Below, one piece after another: positions 45,660 to 54,910 of a stretch of 64,000 nucleotides of DNA (positions are counted from its first letter, which is position 1; the number at the start of each line of letters is the position of its first letter). The DNA comes from Eledone cirrhosa. Lineage: Eukaryota; Mollusca; Cephalopoda; Octopoda; Eledonidae. The stretch spans positions 206,704,191 through 206,768,190 of the forward strand of contig OZ024740.1 in assembly GCA_964016885.1 (NCBI GenBank), written 5' to 3'. A program made the position numbers and the translations under genes. A model generated the notes under the pieces. It was given only the letters and a program-made list of their open reading frames with translations. It did no database searches and was not told the DNA's origin.

Positions 45660-48600
45660 ATGGCTATGCTAAGAGTAGGCTGTTTAAATGCGCGTGGCCT
45701 GGGCTCAACTTGGAAGCAAGCAATGCTTCTAAATGACCTCAGGTCACAACGTATAGATGTGATGGTTATTTGCGAGGCCCGGATCAGCAACGTGCGACAG
45801 CTGGCCCCCACCTTTGATGACTTTGAGATGCACGCATCTCTCTGTCAGCCCGGAGGTGGGGGTGGAGTTGTCGTTCTGCTGCAAAAACATCTGGGTCTCG
45901 CAACACAGATGGTACATTTGGACCCGGAGGGTCGACTAGTGGTTCTGGACCTTGGCAGTGGTAAAGGCGGAGCGTTTAGGTTGGTAGCCGCCTACGGCCC
46001 TTTCGGGTCAATGCGGCCGGACTTCTTCCATCGTCTGGAGACTTTTCTGGGGACGTCCCGCTCCTTGCTATTAGTGGGGGACTGGAATGGTATCCTAGAT
46101 GCACGCTGGGACTACGTAGGGGCCTGTCCCGATAGAGAGGGGTGTAATAGCCTCAAAGGGTTAATCGGTCGATTTGACCTGGCCGATAGATATCGACTAG
46201 ATTTTCCGACTGCGCCAACCTGGACTTGGGCAAATCGTAGCGGATCATCTAGGTCGTACCTAGATAGGTTCTTAGTTAGAATTAAGGATAAGGACTTTTT
46301 AAGTTGTCCAAAAATGCGCATGGTTGGCTATTCAGACCACAAATTAGTGACCTGCATGGTCAACCTTGACAGAACTCATAGACAGGGCCCCGGTTACTGG
46401 AAGCTCAACTTGTCCTTGCCGGCAAGTAGAGCCTACAGGAATCGGATTAGTACGTTAGTTAAGGAACGGTTGACTGGAGCGATCGTCAACAGCAGGTGGT
46501 GGGTATCTCTAAAGAGAGAGATTAGAGTAGTCTCGATAGAATTTAGTAAGGTTCTAGCTGCGGATAGGAATAGGAAGGAAAGGGAGCTAATAGATAGAGT
46601 AGAAGAGGCAATTAGAAGCGGCGACGTGGCCAGAGTGCTAGCGTCGAGAACGGCTTTGAGCCAGTTTTTCGACGCGAAGCACGAAGGCTGCGTTGTCCGA
46701 AGTAAAATACGTGCTCTAGGGAACGAGGGGACCAAAGCTGTTAGCTGGGCCCGCGTGACAGAGGCCAACAGTGGAACTAAATCCACCATCCGGTCTTTGC
46801 AAGACCTGGATGGACGGGCGATTCTTGAGCCTAAGCAGATGTGTGAGGCCTTTCAAAGGCACTTTGCCCGACTGTTCGGGAGGGGCGGGGAGCCGGTTGG
46901 GAACGTGGACTTCGGTCCATACCTCGACGGCCTGCCGCGCCTCTCGGACAGGGAGGCGAAGTCCTGCGAGGAGCCGATTTCGGCCGCTGAGATAGAGGAC
47001 GTGCTGAGCCAATGCGGCAAACGCAAATCCCCGGGTCTCGATGGTCTTCCTTACGAATTATATCTAGCTATGCCGGACTTGTTCCCCGATCTCCTCGAGG
47101 CGGTCTACTGCAACTGGCAACAGAACGGGAGAATTCCCTGTACTGTGACCAAGGGCGTAGTCACGCTAGTGAGGAAGGACGAGAACAAGGGGGACGAAAT
47201 AAGTAACTTCAGGCCCATAACTCTGCTAAATACAGAGTTACAGATTTTGGCCAAGGTGCTAGCAAAGAGGTTGGCGCTTGTCGTGGGCAACCTGGTGGGA
47301 GATGCGCAGACATGCGCTATCCCGTCCAGGTCCATCCATGACAACCTCCACCTCATGCGATACATCATAGAGAGGGTTGGGAACGAACCCGGCTTTGGTG
47401 GGGCTCTGATCAACTTGGATCAATCTAAGGCGTTCGATAGGGTCGACCATGGTTACCTGGATGCGGTGCTAGCGGCGGCAGGCTTCGGACCCGTTTTCAG
47501 GGGCTGGATCACTGCTATGCACAGCAGCCGCATCTGCTCTAGGGTCAAGGTGAACGGCTACCTCTCGGAGCCGTTCAAAATCGCGCGGTCCATCCGACAG
47601 GGGTGCCCTCTCTCCTCCCTTCTGTATGTGTTGACTCTCGAGCCACTACTGCGGAAGTTGGAGTTGTTGCAGGGCATCCCTTTGGAACCGGGATTGCGGA
47701 AAGCGGTGTCGGCCTACGCCGATGACGTGACAGTAATGGTGTCGACGGCCTCCGAAATCGAGGCGGTCGGCACCTTACTGGAGGAGTACGAAAAGTTCAC
47801 AGGGGCTAAGCTGAACCGGGACAAGTCGATCGGTTTGCAACTCGGCACGTGGAGGGGCAGACCGATGCCCTCCGATGGCGTCGTCGGACGCTGGACGGAG
47901 GGCCCGGTGAAGTTGCTCGGGGTCTGGTTCGGACCGGACCTCCAGGTGGAGAAAAACTGGGCGGAGGTTACGAACAGGGTGTTTGCACTGACCCAGAAGT
48001 GGGCCAGTTGCAAACTATCCCTGAAAGGTCGGGCGGAGGTGGCGAACACCTACATAGCGTCCGTCATCTACTACCGCCTGACCGTAGTGCCCTGCCCAAG
48101 GGAAACCCTCACCAAGATGGAGCGCGCGCTCTTCCAATTCCTTTGGAAGAGGCGGGCTCCTATGGTGAGGAGATCCATCTGCTGTCAACACCCTTCGAAA
48201 GGAGGGCTGGGGATGCCGTGGCTAATGATGCGTAAACACGCATTAAGGCTACGGCACCTCTACGTATTCCTCACCGGACAACCGGTGTGGGCCTCGTTTG
48301 TGAGGCGAACCTTTCCCAGACTCGTCTCACTCACCGAGCTGCAATCCTGGGTCAAGCAAAGACCGAGAAAACTGGGCGCCTGGCACACTGAGTGTGCCCA
48401 GGCGCTCACCGCCCTCTGGCAGGCGGATCCGGTTATCAGTGGAGACTCCACCGCAACATTCTATAGAGGGCTGGTACGCAGCAGGTGCGACGACGCCCTC
48501 GGAGAAGCCCTAGACATGGAGGAGGACGAACTAGCCAGCCTGTTCGGTAGGACATTCAGCCCGGGACCTATGGACAACTTCCAGAAGTCCCTGGCCTGGC

Positions 48601-49097
48601 AGTGCTACCGAGGGGCTTTACCCGTTCGAGAAAGGCTCTACAGACACGGGCGCCCGGGTAGGGACCCCGCCAAAAAGATCTGTCCCAGATGCGTGTGCGA
48701 CGAGGAAACCGTTGCACACGCATTGGTACACTGCTCGGGCGTAGCCGATCTGTGGGGCTATGTCGAACAACTGCTGTCAAGGGTGGGACCGATCCGGTTG
48801 ACCACCGAGTCTATTGTAATGATCAAGCCGCCTCCCCCCTTCAAAGATGAAGCAGAGGCGGTGTTTCTGTGCGTAATAGCCATGGCGAAAGAGGTTGTAT
48901 GGTGGACGCGTCTGAAAGGACTGAGGTCAGGCACCTTTCTCTCTGGCCAACAACTGGTCCGTTTCTTCCGATATCATTTCGGAAGAAGGATCAGGATGGA
49001 GAGAGAGGTGCTGCACCCCAGCCGTTTCTATGAAAGATGGGTGAAAGTGGCGAGAATGGCCCGTGTGAATGGGCCTTCACTCTACATCAGACTATAG
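45660..49097 (+). CDS. LINE ORF2 protein: APE endonuclease and reverse transcriptase
   Basis: The frame is open from GTG 45636, but the first ATG is 45660, which gives 1,145 residues. Numbering below counts from the GTG. APE-type endonuclease, 10-240: N18, E47, VGDWNG with D149 and N151, and SDH at 233-235. Reverse transcriptase: GLDGLPYE 467, FRPITLLN 525, motif A INLDQSKAFDRV with D595, motif B RQGCPLSSLLY 654, motif C AYADDV 693-698. The C-terminal CX2CX8HX4C is at 1016-1033 (CPRC...H...C), as in Tx1/L1-like LINEs. It would nick the target and copy the element RNA there. All catalytic residues looked for are present and no stop occurs. It is much more GC-rich than its surroundings. Confidence 0.95.
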   Translation: MAMLRVGCLNARGLGSTWKQAMLLNDLRSQRIDVMVICEARISNVRQLAPTFDDFEMHASLCQPGGGGGVVVLLQKHLGLATQMVHLDPEGRLVVLDLGSGKGGAFRLVAAYGPFGSMRPDFFHRLETFLGTSRSLLLVGDWNGILDARWDYVGACPDREGCNSLKGLIGRFDLADRYRLDFPTAPTWTWANRSGSSRSYLDRFLVRIKDKDFLSCPKMRMVGYSDHKLVTCMVNLDRTHRQGPGYWKLNLSLPASRAYRNRISTLVKERLTGAIVNSRWWVSLKREIRVVSIEFSKVLAADRNRKERELIDRVEEAIRSGDVARVLASRTALSQFFDAKHEGCVVRSKIRALGNEGTKAVSWARVTEANSGTKSTIRSLQDLDGRAILEPKQMCEAFQRHFARLFGRGGEPVGNVDFGPYLDGLPRLSDREAKSCEEPISAAEIEDVLSQCGKRKSPGLDGLPYELYLAMPDLFPDLLEAVYCNWQQNGRIPCTVTKGVVTLVRKDENKGDEISNFRPITLLNTELQILAKVLAKRLALVVGNLVGDAQTCAIPSRSIHDNLHLMRYIIERVGNEPGFGGALINLDQSKAFDRVDHGYLDAVLAAAGFGPVFRGWITAMHSSRICSRVKVNGYLSEPFKIARSIRQGCPLSSLLYVLTLEPLLRKLELLQGIPLEPGLRKAVSAYADDVTVMVSTASEIEAVGTLLEEYEKFTGAKLNRDKSIGLQLGTWRGRPMPSDGVVGRWTEGPVKLLGVWFGPDLQVEKNWAEVTNRVFALTQKWASCKLSLKGRAEVANTYIASVIYYRLTVVPCPRETLTKMERALFQFLWKRRAPMVRRSICCQHPSKGGLGMPWLMMRKHALRLRHLYVFLTGQPVWASFVRRTFPRLVSLTELQSWVKQRPRKLGAWHTECAQALTALWQADPVISGDSTATFYRGLVRSRCDDALGEALDMEEDELASLFGRTFSPGPMDNFQKSLAWQCYRGALPVRERLYRHGRPGRDPAKKICPRCVCDEETVAHALVHCSGVADLWGYVEQLLSRVGPIRLTTESIVMIKPPPPFKDEAEAVFLCVIAMAKEVVWWTRLKGLRSGTFLSGQQLVRFFRYHFGRRIRMEREVLHPSRFYERWVKVARMARVNGPSLYIRL

Positions 49098-49120
49098 GTG
49101 AGGAAGATGAAAGACCAAGG

Positions 49121-49143
49121 GAGCACCCCTTCTCTGTGCTCCT
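49121..49143 (+). promoter_or_regulatory. 3' UTR hairpin of the LINE
   Basis: GGAGCAC (49121-49127) pairs with GTGCTCC (49137-49143). In the truncated copies the stem is GGAGTAC/GTACTCC (50511, 52262) or GGGGTAC/GTACTCC (51423). The pairing is kept through paired changes, suggesting a structure recognised by the ORF2 protein. Confidence 0.7.
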
Positions 49144-49357
49144 GAGGAGAAGGGTTGCACACTTTTTTCGGGGGTGTGTGCGACCCCCCAAGGCGCCTCC
49201 TCTCTATTGAGGATTTTGTTAAAAATTTTATTTTTTGTTATATCTTATTTTATTTTTATATTTTGTTATTGCCTCCTCCTTATTGAGGACGCCTTTTTGT
49301 GTAAACTCCCCCCTTTGTACTTGTCCCACTTTTGATGCCCTAGTGGCAAATAAAAGA

Positions 49358-49361
49358 AACA

Positions 49362-49424
<63 letters not shown>

Positions 49425-49435
49425 TAAATAAAGAA

Positions 49436-49526
<91 letters not shown>
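49358..49526 (+). repeat. (TATC)n microsatellites between LINE copies A and B
   Basis: Two tracts (49358-49424 and 49437-49526) are separated by TTAAATAAAGAAA. That spacer looks like the last bases of another LINE copy cut down to its tail. Confidence 0.95.
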
Positions 49527-50726
49527 CTTTGGAAGAGGCGGGCTCCTTTGGTAAGAAGATCCATCTGCTGCCAACACCCTTCTAACGGAGGGCTGGGGAT
49601 GCCGTGGTTGACGATGCGCAAACACGCGCTCAGGCTGCGGCATCTCTACGTATTCCTCACCGGACAACCGGTGTGGGCCCCGTTCGTGAGGCGAGCCTTC
49701 CCACGACTCGTCTCACTGACCGAGCTGCAGTCCTGGGTCAAGCAGAGACCGAGGAAAATGGGCGACTGGCACATCGAATGTGCTCAGGCGCTCACAGCCC
49801 TCTGGCAGGCGGACCCGGCGATCAGTGGAGACTCCACTTCGTCATTCTATAGAGGGTTGGTCCGCAGCAAGTGCGACGACGCGCTCGGTGAAACTCTAGG
49901 CGTGGAGGAAGATGAACTGGCCAGTCTGTTCGGTAGGACCTTCCGCCCGGGACCGATGGACAACTTCCAAAAGTCCCTGGCCTGGCAGTGCTACCGAGGA
50001 GCTCTACCAGTTCGAGACAAGCTCTACAGACATGGGCGCCCGGGCAGGGACCCTGCAAAAAAGATCTGTCCGAGGTGCGTGCGAGACGAAGAAACCGTCG
50101 CGCACGCATTCATACACTGCCCGGGCGTCACTGACCTGTGGGGCTATGTAGAACGACTATTGTCGCGGGTGGGACCAATCCAGTTGACCACCGAGTCCAT
50201 TGTCATGATCAAACCGCCACCCTCCTTCAAAAACGAAGGAGAGGCGGTTTTCCTTTGTGTGATAGCTATGGCGAAAGAGGTTGTATGGTGGACAAGGTTG
50301 AAAGGGCTGAGGTCAGACACCTTTCTCTCCGGCCAACAACTGATTCTTTTTTTCAAATACCACTTTGGAAGAAGAATCAGGATGGAGAGAGAGGTGCTGT
50401 ACCCCAGCAAGTTTTATGAAAGGTGGGTGAAAGTGGCGAGAATGGCCCGAGTGAATGGGCCTTCTCTCTATATCAGCCTGTAGGTTGAGGAAAAGGAGGA
50501 GGAGAGGAAAGGAGTACAAGCTCTTCGTACTCCTGGAGATGAGGGTTGCACATTTTTTTCGGGGGTCTGTGTTACCCATATAAACTGTCTCCCTCTATTG
50601 GGGAAAATCGACTAACTTTTAAATTCCATCTGTGATAACATTTTACACGTTTTTATTGTATGTAAACTTCCCCCTTTGTATTTGTCCCCTTCTTTTGTGC
50701 CCCTGTGGCTAATAAAGAAATATATC
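49527..50726 (+). mobile_element. 5'-truncated LINE copy B
   Basis: It begins within ORF2 at the codons for LWKRRAP (residue 836 of the full protein) right after a TATC tract, and ends AATAAAGAAATA at the next tract. Frame 49548-50483 keeps the CCHC motif (CPRC...H...C) and the stop, about 93% identical in protein to copy A. Endonuclease and polymerase are absent. Confidence 0.93.
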
Positions 50727-50737
50727 TATCTATCTAT

Positions 50738-51645
50738 CAGTGGAGACTCCACTTCGTCATTCTATAGAGGGTTGATCCGCAGCAAGTGCGACGACGCGCT
50801 CGGAGAAACTCTAGGCGTGGGGGAAGACGAACAGGCCAGTCTGTTCGGTAGGACCTTCCGCCCGGGACCGATGGACAACTTCCAAAAGTCCCTGGCCTGG
50901 CAGTGCTACCGAGGAGCTCTACCAGTTCGAGACAAGCTCTACAGACATGGGCGCCCGGGCAGGGACCCTTCGAAAAATATCTGTCCGAGATGCGTGCGAG
51001 ACGAAGAAACCGTCGCGCACCCATTCATACACTGACCGGGCGTTACCGACCTGTGGGGCTATGTAGAACGACTATTGTCGCGGGTGGGACCAATCCAGTT
51101 GACCACCGAGTCCATTGTCATGATCAAACCGACACCCTCCTTCAAAAACGAAGGAGAGGCGGTTTTCCTTTGTGTGATAGCTATGGCGAAAGAGGTTGTA
51201 TGGTGGACAAGGTTGAAAGGGCTGAGGTCAGACACCTTTCTCTCCGGCCAACAACTGATTCTTTTTTTTCAAATACCACTTTGGAAGAAGAGTCAGGATG
51301 GAGAGAGAGGTACCCCAGCAAGTTTTATGAAAGGTGGGTGAAAGTGGCGAGAATGGCCCCCAGTGAATGGGCCTTCTCTCTATATCAGCCTGTAGGTTGA
51401 GGAAAAAGAGGAAGAGAGGAAAGGGGTACAAACTCTTCGTACTCCTGAAGATGAGGTTTGCACATTTTTTTCGGGGGTATGTGTTACCCATATGAACTGT
51501 CTCCCTCTATTGGGGAAAATCGATTAACTTTTAATTTACAATTGTGATAACATTTTACACGTTTTTATTGTATGTAAACTCCCCCCACCTTTGTAATTGT
51601 CCCCTTCTTTTGTGTCCCTGTGGCTTATAAAGAAACATATCTATC
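50738..51645 (+). mobile_element. 5'-truncated LINE copy C, disrupted
   Basis: It begins at CAGTGGAGACTCC (residue about 935), with TATCAG shared between microsatellite and element at the junction. The last Cys of the CCHC motif is changed to a stop (TGA near 51034), an extra T in the 51265 T-run shifts the frame, and about 8 bp are missing near 51310. The 3' UTR and AAAGAAACATATC end are present. Confidence 0.92.
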
Positions 51646-51655
51646 TATCTATCTA

Positions 51656-52471
51656 GAGGAAGATGAACTGGCCAGTCTGTTCGGTAGGACCTTCCGCCCG
51701 GGACCGATGGACAACTTCCAAAAGTCCCTGGCCTGGCAGTGCTACCGAGGAGCTCTACCAGTTCGAGACAAGCTCTACAGACATGGGCGCCCGGGCAGGG
51801 ACCCTGCAAAAAAAATCTGTCCGAGGTGCGTGCGAGACGAAGAAACCGTCGCGCACGCATTCATACACTGCCCGGGCGTCACTGACCTGTGGGGCTATGT
51901 AGAACGACTATTGTCGCGGGTGGGACCAGTCCAGTTGACCACCGAGTCCATTGTCATGATCAAACCGCCACCCTCCTTCAAAAACGAAGGAGAGGCGGTT
52001 TTCCTTTGTGTGATAGCTATGGCGAAAGAGGTTGTATGGTGGACAAGGTTGAAAGGGCTGAGGTCAGACACCTTTCTCTCCGGCCAACAACTGATTCTTT
52101 TTTTCAAATACCACTTTGGAAGAAGAATCAGGATGGAGAGAGAGGTGCTGTACCCCAGCAAGTTTTATGAAAGGTGGGTGAAAGTGGCGAGAATGGCCCG
52201 AGTGAATGGGCCTTCTCTCTATATCAGCCTGTAGGTTGAGGAAAAGGAGGAGGAGAGGAAAGGAGTACAAGCTCTTCGTACTCCTGGAGATGAGGGTTGC
52301 ACATTTTTTTTCGGGGGTATGTGTTACCCATATAAACTGTCTCCCTCTATTGGGGAAAATCGACTAACTTTTAAATTCCATCTGTGATAACATTTTACAC
52401 GTTTTTATTGTATGTAAACTTCCCCCTTTGTATTTGTCCCCTTCTTTTGTGCCCCTGTGGCTAATAAAGAA

Positions 52472-52472
<1 letters not shown>
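51656..52472 (+). mobile_element. 5'-truncated LINE copy D
   Basis: It begins at GAGGAAGATGAACTGG (residue about 962) after TATCTATCTA and ends AATAAAGAAATC. The frame runs to the stop at 52234 with the CCHC motif intact. It is almost identical to copy B over the shared length, so B and D come from the same recent source. Confidence 0.93.
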
Positions 52473-52550
<78 letters not shown>

Positions 52551-52551
52551 C
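52473..52551 (+). repeat. (TATC)n microsatellite at the 3' end of copy D
   Basis: About 19 units, then TATG and AT tracts to 52637. Confidence 0.96.
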
Positions 52552-52604
52552 ATACATACCTGTATATGTATGTATGTGTGTATATATATATATATGTATG
52601 TATG

Positions 52605-52641
<37 letters not shown>

Positions 52642-52822
52642 AGGGGGGAGGAGGAGAAGAGGGCAGGGAAGGCATGTTAGTATGTTAGTTGGGGAAGGGT
52701 GGTCGGATGAGGGGTGGAGTGGAGGTGTTAGTATTGTTAGTTGTGGGGTGGGCGGTGAAAAGGAGGGGTGTGTTAGTGGTGTTAGTGGGGGATATGTGTG
52801 GAGGGAGGGGGGCGGTCGAAGG

Positions 52823-54680
52823 CTAAAGGAATAAGGGTGGGGAGTTCAGGCCGGGGGGAGTGTGGGTCTGTAAGATGAAGATGGTTCTTTGTTCGACTCT
52901 GAGGAGATTGGCGGGTGTTCCGTGGCATTGGAGTAGGCCACAGACTGTGAGATGGCGTGCGGAATGTCTAGGGGCACCAAAGTGGCGGGCGATGGGGAAA
53001 CTACCACCGAGAAGAATATCCCGGAGGTGCTCAGTGAATCGGTCCGCCAGGCGACGTCCCGTCTGTCCGACGTAAGTCGCGCTGCACTCAGTGCAGCGAA
53101 GTCCGTAGACTAGGTTGGAGGAGGTGCAGCGGAAGGTATGCCGGACAGAGAGAGAGAGTGGCCGTTGGGACCCTGGAAGGTGGTGGTGGTGGTGATGTGG
53201 GGACAGGTGTTGCAGCGGGGCCTAGAACAGGGAAAGGAACCGGGGGGGGGGAGCGTGGGTTGGGGGGGTAGAGAGCTGTGGACGAGGAGGGTGCGGAGAT
53301 TGCGTGCGCGTTTGAAGGAGGGGAGTGGTGGGGTTGGGAAGATGTGGGAGGTGGAGGGGTCGAACTGGAGGCGTCGGAAGAGGCGGCGGATGGTGCGGTG
53401 GAGGGGTAAGGTGGAGGGGTGGTAGGCGATGGGGAAGGGGAGACGGTGGGTGGGTGTGCGGTGGCGTGGGGTGAGGGTGGTGGAGCGGTGGACAGCACGG
53501 GTGCGGGTGAGAGCGGTGTGGACGAGAGAGGGGGTAACCTCTGCGGATGAAATGGCTGACTAGGGAAAGGGCCTGGGACTCGAAGTCAGCATCTCGGCTA
53601 CAGAGGCGGCGGATCCTGAGGAGTTGGGAGTAGGGAATAGAGTGTTTAGTGTGTGTGGGGTTGGAAGAGGTGAAGTCGAGGTAAGAGTGGGAGTCGGTGG
53701 GTTTGAAGAAGGCGGAGGTGACGAGGGAGTGGTGGGAGGGGTCGAAGGCGACGGAGATGTCTAAGAAGTGGACGTGGGTGGTGGAGATAGAGGTGGTGAA
53801 GTGGAGGGAGGGGTGGAAGGAGCAGAAGAAGGAGAGAAAGGAGTCGAGCTGTTCTCGGGTGAGGGTCGTGGCTCCGATACAGTCGTCAATGTAACGACCG
53901 TACAGTTCGGGCGTGGGGCCGGTGTACTGGGCAAAGATTTGGGCCTCAACATGGCCAACAAAAAGGTTGGCATAGTTCGGGCCCATTCTTGTACCCATGG
54001 CTAACCCCGTGACCTGTTGGTAAAATTCACCCGAGAAGGAGAAACAATTGAGGGTGAGGACCAGCTCGGCGAGGCGAAGGAGGGTGGGGGTGGAGGGAAT
54101 GGGGGAGGGGCGAAGGTCGAGGTAGCGTTTGAGGGCGCGCAGGCCGTCGGCGTGGGGGATGACGGTATAGAGGGACTTGATGTCTAGGGTGAAGAGGAAG
54201 GGCTGTGGGCCGGGTGGGTAGGTGAAGGAGTCGAAAAGGCGCAGGGCGTAGTTGGTGTCGGAGATGTGGGAGGGGAGGGTGGTGACAAGGGGGGCGAGGA
54301 TGGAGTCGAGAAAGGCGGAGATGAGTTCGGTGGGGCAGTTGCAAGCGGAGACGATGGGGCGACCGGGGTTGTCGGGTTTGTGGAGTTTGCGGAGGAAGTA
54401 GATGGTGGGGGTGCGGGGGGTGCGGACGATGAGGTGGGAAGCGGTGGGGGAGGGAGGAATGAGGAGGAGACAAGGTGGTGGATGGTGGAGGAAACTTGTT
54501 GTTGGTAGAGGGGTGTGGGATCGGAGGGTAGAGGGCGGTAGAAGAGGGGGTTACAGAGCTGCCTGAGGGCTTCGGCCGTGTAGAGGTCCGCGCGCCACAC
54601 CACCACGGCGCCTCCCTTGTCCGCCGGTTTGATGACGATGTCATCTCGGCTACGGAGGGAGCGGAGAGCGAGGAGTTCGC
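52823..54680 (-). pseudogene. Penelope-like element 3 (PLE3): RT (YIDD) and GIY-YIG endonuclease
   Basis: On the minus strand, from about 54660: DIVIKPADKGGAVVVWRADL, the usual N-terminal RT block. Then YFLRKLHKPDNPGRPIVSAC and LFTLDIKSLYTVIPHADGL (motif A; about 54200). Motif B is GLAMGTRMGPNYANLFVG (about 54000) and motif C is YGRYIDDCIGAT (about 53890), followed by VHFLDISVAFDP and LLRIRRLCSRDADFE. After a CX3CXTCPHI-type cysteine motif (about 53200) comes the endonuclease YGLRCTECSATYVGQTGRRL (about 53100-53040). The frame ends at the stop at 52823-52825. Frameshifts lie near 54470 and 53525 and in the linker, so it is inactive. YIDD and the endonuclease type place it in a different lineage from PLE1 and PLE2. 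It is strikingly GC-rich. Confidence 0.9.
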
Positions 54681-54910
54681 CCCGTGAGATATTATTCCGT
54701 TTGGAACGATATATATAAATATAAATTTAGCGAGAATCGCATTTCGGCGGGTAGAAATTAGCGAAACGCAACTTTCGTATTGTGTATTGTGCAGACAAGC
54801 GCTCCATGGATATGAAGAAGATACCGGAGCTATAAACATAAGTTAAAATGGTCATACACGCTGAGACGATGGTTAAGAAGCCATTAACCACCTTAGCCAA
54901 AAAAGCGAAC

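Larger units (their letters stand above)
43624..49362 (+). mobile_element. full-length Tx1/L1-like LINE inserted in a (TATC)n microsatellite
   Basis: 5.7 kb: a 5' UTR of about 217 bp, ORF1 with zinc knuckle, ORF2 with APE endonuclease, reverse transcriptase and a C-terminal CCHC motif, and a 265-bp 3' UTR ending CAAATAAAAGAAACA. TATC repeats abut both ends, so the microsatellite is the probable target and no ordinary target duplication is visible. Three 5'-truncated relatives follow. With ORF2 uninterrupted for 1,146 codons, this copy is probably young and may be active if ORF1 is intact. Confidence 0.9.

Noticed and set aside
53222..53998. 258-residue Pro/Ser-rich protein as a host gene
   Set aside because: The first part is Penelope RT motifs B and C, and the Pro-rich end is a frameshifted reading of the same element.
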